Shown here: positions 10,716 to 20,585 of the stretch, one piece after another
How positions within the stretch are numbered: position 1 is the stretch's first letter
How the letters are laid out: each line of letters starts with the position of its first letter
Assembly (NCBI GenBank): GCA_004565275.1
Contig: SDOX01000183.1
Location: forward strand, 308,192-372,191
Origin: Nannochloropsis salina CCMP1776
Taxonomy: Eukaryota > Sar > Eustigmatophyceae > Eustigmatales > Monodopsidaceae
Length of the DNA: 64,000 nt
Direction of reading: 5' to 3'
Made by a program: the position numbers and the translations under genes
Notes under the pieces: generated by a model
What the model was told of the DNA's origin: nothing
What the model saw: the letters and a program-made list of their open reading frames with translations, nothing else
The model's database searches: none

Positions 10716-11575
10716 TTACCACTCCAGATCGGCAGGCGTGACAGGATGCGTTAATGGTATAACTGAACGCTTGTCCCTGTCTCGAGGGAGGGCCTTCCGC
10801 ATGTCTGTGGGAGGAGTCAGGTGATAGATGGGCGTCAAGCTCACGTCCGAGTTGTCTCCTTCTTACCCCACAGTCCTTCCAGCCACTCCCCTACCTACCA
10901 TAAGCATCCTCTTCTCCAGAATAGTAGCCCAAGACCTGCCGGTAGACAGAGTACCCGAACTTCTCGTACATGCGTATCGCTAAAGTGTTGGAGACCCGTA
11001 CGAAGAGGTCCACGAAGTAGGCGTCGTAGCCCTCTGTGGATACCTCCTCCAGCAGGTCCATCATGAGCCGAGCTCTTTTCAAACGCCTGTATTCGGGGGC
11101 GACAGTCACCGCTGTCACATGTCCGTGCCAATTCTCTCCTTTTCCCTCCGCCTTGCCCATTATGTACGACGTCAGACGCTTCCCGCCGCCGTGTGGAGCT
11201 TCCTCGACAAGGAAATACTCGGGCCACGTGGAAAGGTACTGGAGATAGAACCCCAAGTTGTATGTCTCCGTGAGCACGTCGAGGTTGATGTTGTTAAATC
11301 GGAGAAGGTCGTCGCATGTAAAGCGGCGCAAGGTTCCCTTACAAGGTCGGGAGGTAGGAGGAGGTTGCGATGTGCATGTTTGTTTCGATGAGTACCGAAA
11401 AATACGATGAGTAAAAGACGGAATGACTCCCGACGAGTACTGGAAAGGGACCCCAACACTGCCAAGCTGGAAAGTTTGCGACAGATTTACGGTCTTGAAA
11501 AAGTAAAATTTTAAAAAAAGTAGTCTCAGCAAGTCGGGGGAGAACTACCAGAACCTTCGCGTTGGCACTTACCAT
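10716..11575 (-). CDS. NAA20: N-alpha-acetyltransferase 20 (NatB catalytic subunit)
   Basis: GNAT-family enzyme that, with NAA25, acetylates nascent proteins starting Met-Asp/Glu/Asn/Gln at the ribosome. Three coding exons: 11575-11573 (the ATG alone), 11337-10899 and 10804-10716, all in phase with GT-AG introns of 235 and 94 nt. The product is 176 residues, against about 178 in animals. The start reads MGTLRRFTCDDLLRFNNINL, and the acetyl-CoA loop is VAPEYRRLKRARLM in place of the canonical RRxGxA. FVDLFVRVSN and YSVYRQVLGYYSG follow. The last exon restores the conserved DMRKAL, then the RSVIPL and HPV block, and ends in LEW. An unspliced reading would end falsely at DAYGR. Highly confident. 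Confidence 0.95.
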
Positions 11576-12497
11576 GCTTTCAAGTGACCTAAACGCGTAG
11601 ATTGGGCAGTCGTGATTGCAGCCGTCCTACAAAATTGCGATGATGACCGTCTGAGCGTCGTGAAACCCATTTTTATGCGGACGGCAGCTCTCAAGGAGGG
11701 GGGGGGTATTGCGCCCTCGGCCCCCCCGAAGTCAAGCATGGGACACGAGGCGCCCGAATTCCAGCCTTTTCGGCCTCGCCATACATACACGCGGGCAGCA
11801 CCGTCATGCCGGGCATTCCACGGGCTCTTTGTGCCCATCGTGGGACTATTTGCAGGGAGGCATTCAAGTTGGCAGGCGTGAAGGCCACTTTGATTGCAAG
11901 CGTTGTTTTCGGCAAGGAAGAAGGTGGGCATCAGTGCCTCTCCTTCGTGAAGACCTTCGGGGCCCCGGGCGAGAAAATCGCAACATCGTGTGATTGATAG
12001 GTTTGTAGCCACTATGCAACAGTGTAGAATCAGGTTGAGGCACAGTATTTTTTGTTAACATATTGCAACAGCAGCCCAGACCCAGTACAGGAGCACGCTG
12101 AGAAATGTGTTGGTCTTCTTCCACTTCTCTTTTCCTTTCTCCTCACAGAGAAAATTATCCCTGATCACACCCTACCAGTACAGAATAAATATAAACGTAC
12201 AGTCACAAGGCGTGCGTGCAACCGCGCGAACTACCAATAAGGTGAGTGTCGGCTTCTAGTAGCACAGTCATGGCCAGCCGCAAGACGGCGTCCTGCGTTG
12301 GTTTCGCACAAATGTCTTCTCTTGCACACGCGTTCTGATGACGCGATCGCTCCCTTCCTTTAAGGATAAGCAGCGTTTTTTCCCAACATGTGACGTGTCC
12401 ATATCTGTCCTACTGGACTGTTTCGTTAGCTTGCCTTATCGACCGGGAGGGGCGCTTCACTTATAGGACGTCGCACTCAAGCCCCTTTGCTGGACGG
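11576..12497. other. Divergent intergenic region
   Basis: About 920 bases between the NAA20 start and the RBR ligase start. Long open frames exist on both strands near 11570-12010, but they lack family motifs and low-complexity or codon signals that would favour one. A short gene cannot be excluded. Confidence 0.35.
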
Positions 12498-14433
12498 ATG
12501 GCGATCTCTCCGTCCATTATCACAGGGTCTCACGTCCTGAAGCACCGGCACGGGATGTCTGGTATGGAGAGCAGCGACGGTGAGGAGTACACTTACCAGG
12601 ACGAAAGCGGGGAGGAGGATGTGGGGGGCGTGGAAAGTCAGGAGGAGGAGGAGGAGTACAGCTATTCAGACGGGGAGGGGGGGTGTGCTCCTGTGCCCCT
12701 CCCGCCGCCCTCATCCTCCATGGCGGACGGATGCAAGGTGATCGACGCGGACGAGCTGCGAGCCACCATGTCGGCCCTCATTGACGATATCTCCAGCGTC
12801 CTCGCCATCCACCCCTGCGCGGCTGCCGCCCTTCTCCGCCACTACAATTGGAACAAAGAATCGGTCATCGACTCTTTCTGCACGGACCCCGACCAGGCCA
12901 AGGAAAAGGCGGGGATCATGCGCTTTGTCCCGGACCTGCAGACCTCGGACAAGGGCCGGCTCTGCGGGATATGCCGGGAGGACGTGCCCGCCGAGGCCCT
13001 GGTCGCTCTCGGCTGCGGCCACTTCTTCTGCCGGGGCTGTTTCACCCAGTACCTGGTCAGCAAGGTGGAGGAGGGGATGGGCTGCCCGCTCACTCGCTGC
13101 CCGGAGTATCGGTGTCCTGAAATGGTGACGGAGAATTTCTTCCGCGTCCTGGTGCCCCATGCCACCCTGGCGGCCTACTTGCGCTACAGCCTCAAGTCCT
13201 TTGTCGACATCTGCAGCGCCTTCCGCTGGTGCCCAGGACGGGGCTGCGACTTCGTGGCCATGGGCAACAGCTCCCTCCGGGCCTGTCTGTGCAAGTGTGG
13301 GATGCTCTTCTGCTTCCGCTGCGGCGAGGAGGCTCACGTGCCTGCGTCCTGCGAGGACATGGTCACCTGGGTGGAGAAGTGTAAGAACGAGTCGGAGACG
13401 GCCAACTGGATCCTGGCGAATACCCGGAAGTGCCCGAAATGCGCCACGCGCATTGAGAAGAACCAAGGCTGCAACCACATGACTTGTCGCCAGTGCAAGT
13501 TCGAGTTCTGCTGGATCTGCATGGGCCCCTGGACAGAGCATGGCGCCAACACGGGGGGGTATTACAAGTGCAACAAGTACGACCCGTCGACGCCTACAAA
13601 GGACGAGCAGGACGGGGCCAAGGCGAAGGCAGAGGTAAGGCCTGAATTGGGGGGGGGTTTGTCTGTCGTGTCGGGGGGGGGGGCTGTCCTCACGCGCAGG
13701 CGTCAGGCCCGTGTTGGTGCGGAGGGTGTCTGTGCGTCGAGCATGATTTGATTGTTTGTTGCGGGGCACATTTTCACCCCTCTCAAATTCGCCCCGCCCT
13801 CCTTCCTCTCCTTTCGTGTCCATACAGCTGGACCGCTACCTGCACTACTACCAGCGGTACGACAATCACCACAAGGCGCAGGAGTATGCGACCAAGCAAG
13901 AGGAGGAGATTGAACGTCGGATGATGCGTCTCCAGGAAACGGACGGCTCCCGCTGGATCGACGTCCAGTTTTTGAAGGTGGCGAACGAGAAGCTGGTGGA
14001 GTGCCGGCGAGTGTTGAAGTACACCTATGTCTTCGGGTACTACCTGCCGGAGGGGACGGCTCGGAAGCGGCTCTTTGAGCACCACCAGGAGAACCTGGAG
14101 AAGTTCACGGAGCACCTGTCATGGCTGAGCGAACAGAGCTTGGAGGAGTTCAAAAAGGAGGAGAAACGGAGCGAGGTGGTGAACTACACCCGTGTGACGG
14201 AGACCTTCCTGAAGAACCTGCTCAAGAGCGTGGAGGACGGGCTCATGGACGAGGACGGTGAGGACATGGAGGAGGGTGGGTGGGAGGGAAAATCGGAGCC
14301 TGGGCGGCGGGCAGGGGCCGCCGGGGGGGGGCAAGTGGGGGAAGCAGCAGAGGAGGGGCGTCGGACCCTGCCATCAAGAGACGGCGCGGGTGGGGGGGCT
14401 CGGGCGCGTCGGAGCGGAGTGGCGAGGGCATGA
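12498..14433 (+). CDS. Ariadne-type RBR E3 ubiquitin ligase
   Basis: RING-between-RING ligase, which takes ubiquitin from E2 onto its own cysteine before passing it on. Exons 12498-13634 and 13828-14433 join in phase into about 580 residues. An acidic Ser/Tyr-rich N-terminus is followed by a UBA-like segment (LLRHYNWNKESVIDSF). RING1 begins CGICREDVPAEALVALGCGH. The IBR contains FRWCPGRGCDFV and CFRCGEEAH. RING2 reads CPKCATRIEKNQGCNHMTC, with the catalytic Cys at residue 325. The Ariadne domain begins LDRYLHYYQRYDNHHKAQ and includes IERRMMRLQE. The start at 12498 is the first in-frame ATG; 12555 (MSGMESSDGEE) is equally plausible and closer to family N-termini. The Gly/Arg-rich end (from about 14270) is not family-like, so a 3' intron may have been missed. 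Confidence 0.92.
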
Positions 14434-15125
14434 ATGTAAAGTGGAAGCTAGTGTACGAGTGCCCGGTGCAGGGCGGGAGGAGATGTGGACAGACAGGAGT
14501 GTACATACGCAGTCACACAAGGGCAGGGAGTACAGTGGAGGGAAGGGGGCAGGTCGCACATGCCGTGTCGGGGCGTGTGCGGGGCAAGGACAGGGGGCGG
14601 GTGTGGCGAGCGAGACGGCCCGGGCGGAGGACGGGGTGTCGGTGTGCAAAATCTGGAGGCGTCAGGCGGCATGGGCGGTGCGGTCCATAGGCAGGGCAAC
14701 GAGGGCCATCAGGGCCGGGGGGATTAGGTAGGAGATCCCGAGCAAATGTTTAGAAAATTAGCGGACGCGCTGAGACGAAAGAAGCAGGCGGCAGGTGGGT
14801 GCGGGGGGTAGAGTAGTGAGATGGGCAAAGAAAAGCAGCGGAAAAGGAGTTCTAGGACAGCGCCGGAGATAAAGACGACGGCGAATTTCACGACAAGGAA
14901 GAATACATATGCGAGCATCGCATGGATCGCGGGGTTAAAGTCTGTTCGAATCATTGATCATTGTTCATCTCTCTCTAATACATGCCTTTGAGCCCAAAAG
15001 GACGATCTCCACATCCCCCCCCCCACCTGCACCGCCGCTTCATATATTCGGCAACATTTTCTAGATTTGTGCCCCATATCTATGCCCGGGCGCGTGCGCT
15101 CTCCCCGCCCCCTCCCTCCGAGGGC
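14434..15125. other. Convergent intergenic region with G-rich strand
   Basis: About 690 bases between the stops of the RBR ligase and the aldo-keto reductase. The first half is strongly G-rich on the plus strand, and frames there look like low-complexity sequence. A small hydrophobic minus-strand frame (14724-14954) is listed separately. Confidence 0.4.
14724..14954 (-). CDS. Possible small membrane protein (uncertain ORF)
   Basis: A 76-codon frame begins MIRTDFNPAIHAMLAYVFFL and continues with a strongly hydrophobic stretch to about residue 45, enough for one or two membrane passes. After that it becomes Pro- and Ser-rich and looks non-coding. It lies downstream of the aldo-keto reductase on the same strand, about 170 bases past that stop. 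I recognise no family. It could be a small gene, a fragment with a missed intron, or chance. Confidence 0.2.
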   Translation of the reverse strand: MIRTDFNPAIHAMLAYVFFLVVKFAVVFISGAVLELLFRCFSLPISLLYPPHPPAACFFRLSASANFLNICSGSPT

Positions 15126-16170
15126 CTACTGACTGAAGACGAGCTGCCCCCCCGGTCGAAAGCCCGGATTGACCAAACGGACACGGTGCGTCTTGCCCAT
15201 CCCCGCGATCAGGGCCATGTCCTCCTCGGAGAGCTCAAAGTCGTATATGCCCGCGTTCTCGGCGATGCGCGAGAGAGTGACGCTCTTGGGGATGACCACG
15301 TTCTTCTTCTGAGCGTGCCAACGGAGGATCACCTGTGCGGGGCTCTTGCCGTGCTTACGGGTCAACTGCTCGATCACGGGGTCTCGGAGCGCGCACGGCT
15401 TACTCATATCGCTGGGATCCAGGTTCGCCAAGGGGGAGTACGCGCAAAGGGCAATGCCCTGGGAGTGGAGGAAGGCGCGCATCTCGTCCTGCGGGAGGTA
15501 GGGGTGGCACTCGATCTGCACACAGACCGGCTTGATCCGAGCCACGTCCAGGATCTCTTGCACTTCTTGCTCGTTGAAGTTCGACAGTCCTATCGTTTCC
15601 ACCAGGCCTGCGTCCACCAGCTTCTCCATCTCCTTCCACACGGCTTTGTTGTCGCCGTTCGGGTCGCTTAAATGCCGGCCCTGGGCGTCCTTGGGCCACA
15701 AATTTTCCTCTCCCTTCACTTTCTGGAACGCGGTTGGCCAGTGGATCAAGAGCTGTTGGATCTTCGGTAGTTTCAGTTCCCGTAAAATCCGGTCGCAGGC
15801 GGGCCGCACCGCATCGGGATGGTGGTCCGTGTTCCACAGCTTGCTTGTAATCCAGACGTCATTCATCTCTTTGATATATCCCTTCGCTCGCGCCTCATGC
15901 AGCCCCTCACCAACCTCGCATTGGTTCTCGTACACCTGGGCTGCATCTACATGGATGTAACCCAGGCGCAAGGCCTCCACGACTGCGTCTTTAACCTTAC
16001 CTTTGTCAGATCGCCACGTACCCAATCCCAGGACTGAGGAACACGCATGAAACGTCGGGGACATTGATCAGAAAAACTCTATGAGAGTAATGTCTACCCC
16101 GATCCCCCCCCCACTTACTTGGCATGTTGGCGTGTGGATCACGCGAAGTAATAGAAAGCTGCGTCGCCAT
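15126..16170 (-). CDS. Aldo-keto reductase
   Basis: NADPH-dependent carbonyl/aldose reductase of the (alpha/beta)8 AKR family. Exons 16170-16119 and 16033-15126 join in phase into 319 residues, which restores the conserved opening MPILGLGTW. Reading on without the first exon gives a false start. The catalytic tetrad is visible as Asp47 and Tyr52 (HVDAAQVYEN), Lys82 (WITSKLW) and His115 (LLIHWP). GLSNFNEQEVQEIL, QIECHPYL and the cofactor-phosphate region VVIPKSVTLSRIAEN are all in place. The closest type is the aldehyde reductase/AKR1A-AKR4 group. The physiological substrate cannot be read from sequence. The gene is divergent from the lipase gene, with about 440 bases between starts. Confidence 0.93.
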
Positions 16171-16610
16171 TATGTGGGCGTGCTTGAAAACCAGTGATGG
16201 TGCCTGTCGTGGCCAGGTCAGAAGCAATACGAGAAAAAGGGACCCGAAGAGAAGACGAGGAATCATTTTCCTGAATGAGGGTCAATCGGGATGTGGAATG
16301 AGGGAAAGGAAAAGAAATCTCCGTGTGCACGTGTGCGTGTGCCGTGCGCGAGCCGCCCCTTTGTTGTTCCCATGCAGTCGGACACGGATGCCATGGCGAC
16401 CTGGAGCCGGGAGGTTAACTCCGTATGTGATGCACTTTACAGCCCCTGCGATGCCCGCAGACGCGCTCTATCAAGCTACGCCCCTTCCTGGCGACCTCGC
16501 ACTTCGTGTTTGTATTCCAAACATACTGATCGTCTGATGTCCTCAGCATAGTCTTAAACAGGAATGATCAAGGCCTGAAAACTCGTACAAGTAGCCCTAG
16601 CCGTTGCCAG
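16171..16610. other. Divergent intergenic region
   Basis: About 440 bases between the starts of the aldo-keto reductase and the lipase, presumably with both promoters. Nothing else was recognised. Confidence 0.4.
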
Positions 16611-19091
16611 ATGAAGCGTTTGAACGTACTTTCCTCCATTGTCTGGCGCTCTGGACTGGGAGGCGTCACATATTACACAGCAACTATACCCCACTATGGC
16701 GCCACCAATGGGGCGTTTTCCTTCTGCGCTAGCAGCACCAATAACATGGCAGGCGGTGCCTCCTCACAAGCCTCTGGCGGAGACTCAGAAGTGGAGAGCG
16801 GGGAAAAGAGTAGGAGCTCTGTCAGCCACCCGGCCGTTGGAAAAGTCAAAGGGAGCAAGACCACACCACCTTCGATAGACATTCCGCCTGATAAACTCTC
16901 TCTGGAAAAGGCTCTGGCGGACATGAAGGAGGCAAGCCGGGCCATGGGGGGGACGCTGAGGGGAGAGGAAGCCCTCGCCTTGATGGCCTTGCTGGCTCGC
17001 GAAACGGTCCATCGGCAGACCAACACCCACCAGAACTCTACACGCCCGCAGCATTTGTCCTCCTCGCTGACGTTTCCGCCTTTGTCGGGAGCGAGGCGTC
17101 GACAGAGAGCGAAGCAATTCCTGGAGTACGCGGTGTTGTGTGAGAACGCCTACGATTTCTCGGACGGCAAGGATTGGCTCAAGCCGCCCCCTGGGTTCGA
17201 GAGCGTGTCTCGGTGGGACTTGCTCTCCTTTCACAAGGGCGGGGTGTGCATTCCTCGCCATGTGGTCCTGCGCGTGGATGGTGGCGAGGGCACAAGACAT
17301 CGGCGCCGGAAAACGCGCGTGCTGGTGGTGGTGAGGGGAACCGCCGAGGTCACGGATGCAGCCATCAACATAGCCATGGTGCCAGGAGGCTGGACGCACC
17401 AGGGGAAGGAGTACCAGTGCCACCAGGGGATCGTCGAGTCGGCCGAGTTTCTGGCGCGCATGGCCCGGCCCGTGGTGTGGCGCGCCTTGGAGGGCCTGCG
17501 GCAAGAGGGGGGGGACCCGGGCAGCGAGGTGGAGGTGGTGCTGACCGGGCACTCCCTCGGAGGCGCCACGGCGGCTGTGGCGGCCCTGAAGCTCCAGGGC
17601 GAGCTCGGTCCCCGCGTGCCCGTCAAGAGCGTGGGCTTCAGCACCCCGGCCAGCCTCGCCATCGACCTGGCCTCCGCCCCCGCCACCCGGCGCGTCGTCA
17701 CCACGCTCGTCCAGGGCGCGGACGTGATCCCCCGGTGCTCCACGCGCAACCTGCAGGAGCTCAAGCGTCGGGCCCAGAACGTGCTTGTGGAGGAGGAGGT
17801 GGAGTCGATCAAGCAGATGGTGCGGGAGGAGCTGGGCCGACGTGGAGACGCTTGGGGCCGGGAGCTGAGGGGCCTCCTCCTGTCCACGGCAGAGGGGGCC
17901 ACGCAGCAGCTCCCTGGGGCCTGGCGGGACATGCTGCCTCCCATCTTAAAGGCGGAGGGTCGGGAGGCGCAGGGCGTGGGCGGGCTCAAGGCGGCGTTCG
18001 GGGGGATCTTGGCGCGGTGCCTCCCGGCCGTGGCCCCGGAAGGGGGGGGCGGCGAGCACAAGGAAGAGGGCGCAGACGGGGGGGAGGGGAACCGGTCCAG
18101 GGGGGTCAGCGCCAGGGAGAGAAGCAGGGATGATGGGCACACGGCCCTCGAGGGCGGGGCAACGCTCCCCACGGAGGCGAGGCGCAGGCTGGAAGCGGTT
18201 CTGGGCGAATACCAGGCCGTCCTGGACGCGGAGATCGCCTTTGCCAAAGACCAACTGGAGCGCATCAAGCGCCAGGCCTTCCAGTACTACCTTCCATCGT
18301 CCTTGGCCCCTCAAGCGGTGTCGGACGGAAGGGGAAAGGAGCTTACGCACGACCAGGAGGGGGGGAAGGGGGTTATTGAGGGAGTACAGAAGGAGGAGGA
18401 GGAGGAGGAGGAGGAGGGAGAGGAGGAGGAGGAGGGGGAAGAGAGGGAGGGGGGGCTTTTAGACGAGGCGCTAGCCCAGACAACCAAGAAGGAGGAGAGG
18501 ATACTCGACGTAGGCGCTGCGCAAGAGATGCTGCAGGCCCTGGTGCTGGAGAAGACGAGGCTGGCGGCGTCCGCCATGAAGGAGGAGGCGGAGGAGCGAG
18601 CGCGCGACCTCCTCTCGACGGTGGGCGCGGAGGGAGTGAGGGAGAAGGCGATGGAAACCTTCCAAGCGGTGGCGGATTCTGTGCGAGGCCTGCGGGCCCA
18701 GACTGAGGCGGCGCTGCCGGGAAACAATGAGGAGCGAGCAGGGTGGGAAGCTGTGCAGGAGTCTGAGCCGTCAGCCTCGTCTGCCTCGAGCCCCGAGACC
18801 AGGGGCTCTCTCGCGGATGCCCCCGCAGTAACAAGCAAGGAGGGCGAGTCGGAGGCCTTGTACCCGCCGGGAGAGATCTTCCACATCCAGCCCTGCCAGA
18901 GCCCGGGGCCCGCCGCCCGGGAGGGCTCCAAGGAGGCAGGCCGTCAGGGAGCCGCCTGCGGGTACGAGCTCCGACGGGTGAGAGACGTCCGCTTCTTCGA
19001 CGGGGTCGTCATCTCACCGGACATGTTTTCGGCCCATCTCTTGTCGAGCGTGGTCCGAAGTCTGGAGGCGCTGGCCGGGGAGAAGGACTGA
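16611..19091 (+). CDS. Class-3 lipase (diacylglycerol-lipase-like)
   Basis: Intronless 826-residue alpha/beta hydrolase of the fungal lipase-3 family. The nucleophile elbow is GHSLGG with Ser315. The acid is probably Asp371 (QGADVIPRCS), and the base is likely His809 in DMFSAHLLSSV near the end. Upstream, RVLVVVRGTAEVTDAAINI matches the family's oxyanion strand and lid region. Between Asp and His sits a very long insert of about 430 residues. It contains helical Ala/Glu/Arg-rich segments and a pure Glu/Gly run, which makes the protein about twice the size of a minimal lipase. The layout resembles sn-1-specific diacylglycerol lipases, but no membrane segments are obvious. The N-terminus (VWRSGLGGVTYYTATIPHYG) could be a targeting sequence; I cannot tell for which organelle. 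Confidence 0.9.
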   Translation: MKRLNVLSSIVWRSGLGGVTYYTATIPHYGATNGAFSFCASSTNNMAGGASSQASGGDSEVESGEKSRSSVSHPAVGKVKGSKTTPPSIDIPPDKLSLEKALADMKEASRAMGGTLRGEEALALMALLARETVHRQTNTHQNSTRPQHLSSSLTFPPLSGARRRQRAKQFLEYAVLCENAYDFSDGKDWLKPPPGFESVSRWDLLSFHKGGVCIPRHVVLRVDGGEGTRHRRRKTRVLVVVRGTAEVTDAAINIAMVPGGWTHQGKEYQCHQGIVESAEFLARMARPVVWRALEGLRQEGGDPGSEVEVVLTGHSLGGATAAVAALKLQGELGPRVPVKSVGFSTPASLAIDLASAPATRRVVTTLVQGADVIPRCSTRNLQELKRRAQNVLVEEEVESIKQMVREELGRRGDAWGRELRGLLLSTAEGATQQLPGAWRDMLPPILKAEGREAQGVGGLKAAFGGILARCLPAVAPEGGGGEHKEEGADGGEGNRSRGVSARERSRDDGHTALEGGATLPTEARRRLEAVLGEYQAVLDAEIAFAKDQLERIKRQAFQYYLPSSLAPQAVSDGRGKELTHDQEGGKGVIEGVQKEEEEEEEEGEEEEEGEEREGGLLDEALAQTTKKEERILDVGAAQEMLQALVLEKTRLAASAMKEEAEERARDLLSTVGAEGVREKAMETFQAVADSVRGLRAQTEAALPGNNEERAGWEAVQESEPSASSASSPETRGSLADAPAVTSKEGESEALYPPGEIFHIQPCQSPGPAAREGSKEAGRQGAACGYELRRVRDVRFFDGVVISPDMFSAHLLSSVVRSLEALAGEKD
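18389..18452 (+). repeat. GAG/GGA microsatellite coding poly-Glu
   Basis: A purine triplet run inside the lipase gene encodes an almost uninterrupted Glu tract with a few Gly. It falls in the long linker between the catalytic Asp and His, so length changes are probably tolerated. Confidence 0.85.
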
Positions 19092-19490
19092 GCGCGGGTA
19101 TGGAGGCCACTTGCCCAGACTCGGAATTCGAGGGCGAGGCTCTCGTAACAGATTCGGGAGGGAGTCGGTACGCTGCGGGCTGTACAGAGATGTGGTCGAC
19201 GTTGGAACGAGGGGGGTACGACTAGCATCTCTTTAGTGTCAGGTGTTTGTGACTTGAGATGCAATGTAAAGGGTATTTCTCGAAGTATTGAGATGCCACG
19301 TGCTCCGAACAAAATAAAAAGTGCACGTTCTCAACCGTCTTTTCTAGGTGGCTGACTGCTTTTAAATTACAACGCGCTGGAGTATGGCAAATGACCGCAC
19401 ACAACATGTTCTCAACGAATGTCTTCCTATCCTCATCTTCCCCTGACAAATCCAAGCATTCCACGGCGCCGTAGGGTGGGAGGGGGTGGG
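19092..19490. other. Convergent intergenic region
   Basis: About 400 bases between the lipase and CcdA stop codons, holding both 3' UTRs. No gene was recognised. Confidence 0.4.
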
Positions 19491-20585
19491 CTAGTCTTGA
19501 GGGAACAAGGTGGCGAGGGAGGAGTAAGTCCCGTAGGAGATGAGGAGGGCGCCCGTGGCGGGCGTGACCCAGGAAAAGCCGTCTCCCCGCTTGGCGATGA
19601 AGGAGGTGACGGTCCCCGACAGTAGGCCGGCCAGCAGGAGCGGTGTCGAGTACCCCAAGGAGTAGGAGAAGAGCAGGCCCGCGCCTAGGTAGGGCTCGCC
19701 TGAGGCCGCGACGAAGCCGAGAATGGAGGCCAGGACCGGGGTCGAGCAGGGAGAGGCGATCAGGGCAGAGGTGGCGCCCAGAAGGAAGGCTTGCAAGGAA
19801 GGAGGGAACCTCTCCAGCTGCAGAGCGGCGTCGAAGGAGGGGAGTCGCAGGGAGACCAGGTCCAAGAGGTTCAACCCCATCACGATGGCCACCGCAGAGG
19901 CCGTCAGAGGGAGCGCGGCGCCCAGTGCCCCTGCGCCCGCCGAGCCGAAGAGCTTTCCCGCCAGCGTGGCGGAGAGGCCCAGAACGGACAAGGACGTGGC
20001 CAGCCCGACCGTGAAGGTGGCAGCGCGGAAAAGCAGAGTCCTCTGGTCGCGCGCGGGGTCCGTGCCGTCGTCTGTCAGATAGGCCATGGTCAGGGGGACG
20101 AGCGAGAGCGCGCAAGGGGAGAGCGAGGTCAGGAGGCCCGCCCCGTACAACACGGCCCCACTCACAGGCGTGAGATGTGTCAACTGCGTATCGACGAGCT
20201 GCTTGGCCCAGATCTGTATATCATAGAGTGCCAAGCCCACATCGACCGAGCACCGGACGTCACGATTTCGCGTCCGTCGTGGAGTCGGAATCATGTCTAA
20301 TCTAATTGCGCTGGATGGGCTCGAGACCGGCTTCAAGGCCAAAGAGGGTGTGATAGTCCGTGACAAGCCGAGCGACGACGATAATGGTATAAAAGTCGAC
20401 TGGTACCGCGACGGTCTTGAGCCTGCATGATTTGGAGGCAGAGCAACAGCACTGCTGCACAATAGTAGCACCACGCCGGCTACGCCCGCCAGCACCGACG
20501 ACAGCGTGCGCACTCGAAGACGAGGAGCACATTCACGCAAGTGCTGCTCAATCGGAGGATTCCTGAGGGGCGGCTGACTTGCCAT
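19491..20585 (-). CDS. ccdA: CcdA-like thiol-disulfide transporter, probably plastid
   Basis: Membrane protein that carries reducing equivalents across a membrane; in plastids it supplies thylakoid-lumen thiols for c-type cytochrome assembly. The product is 364 residues in one exon. The two redox cysteines lie in the mirror-image CcdA motifs, LTSLSPCALSLVP (Cys158) and LIASPCSTPVLAS (Cys280), with six or so hydrophobic helices around them. The chosen start (MASQPPLRNPPIEQ) gives a hydrophobic signal-like segment at about 27-45 (VLAGVAGVVLLLCSSAVA) and then a Ser/Arg-rich region. That is the bipartite pattern for plastids bounded by four membranes. The frame continues open upstream to 20858, but that longer version lacks an ATG at its end. 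Family certain; plastid targeting is inference. Confidence 0.9.
   Translation of the reverse strand: MASQPPLRNPPIEQHLRECAPRLRVRTLSSVLAGVAGVVLLLCSSAVALPPNHAGSRPSRYQSTFIPLSSSLGLSRTITPSLALKPVSSPSSAIRLDMIPTPRRTRNRDVRCSVDVGLALYDIQIWAKQLVDTQLTHLTPVSGAVLYGAGLLTSLSPCALSLVPLTMAYLTDDGTDPARDQRTLLFRAATFTVGLATSLSVLGLSATLAGKLFGSAGAGALGAALPLTASAVAIVMGLNLLDLVSLRLPSFDAALQLERFPPSLQAFLLGATSALIASPCSTPVLASILGFVAASGEPYLGAGLLFSYSLGYSTPLLLAGLLSGTVTSFIAKRGDGFSWVTPATGALLISYGTYSSLATLFPQD

Noticed and set aside
10891-10898. NAA20 ending at DAYGR
   Set aside because: This reads into the intron. The next exon restores the family's conserved C-terminus DMRKAL to LEW.
11569-12012. 147-codon minus-strand frame upstream of NAA20
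   Set aside because: No family resemblance. It overlaps the NAA20 start exon region and its promoter, so I did not list it as a gene, though it is not excluded.
12711-13823. 370-codon minus-strand frame opposite the RBR ligase
   Set aside because: It runs across the RING, IBR and RING2 codons and the intron of the real gene, with His/Arg/Ala bias typical of antisense shadows.
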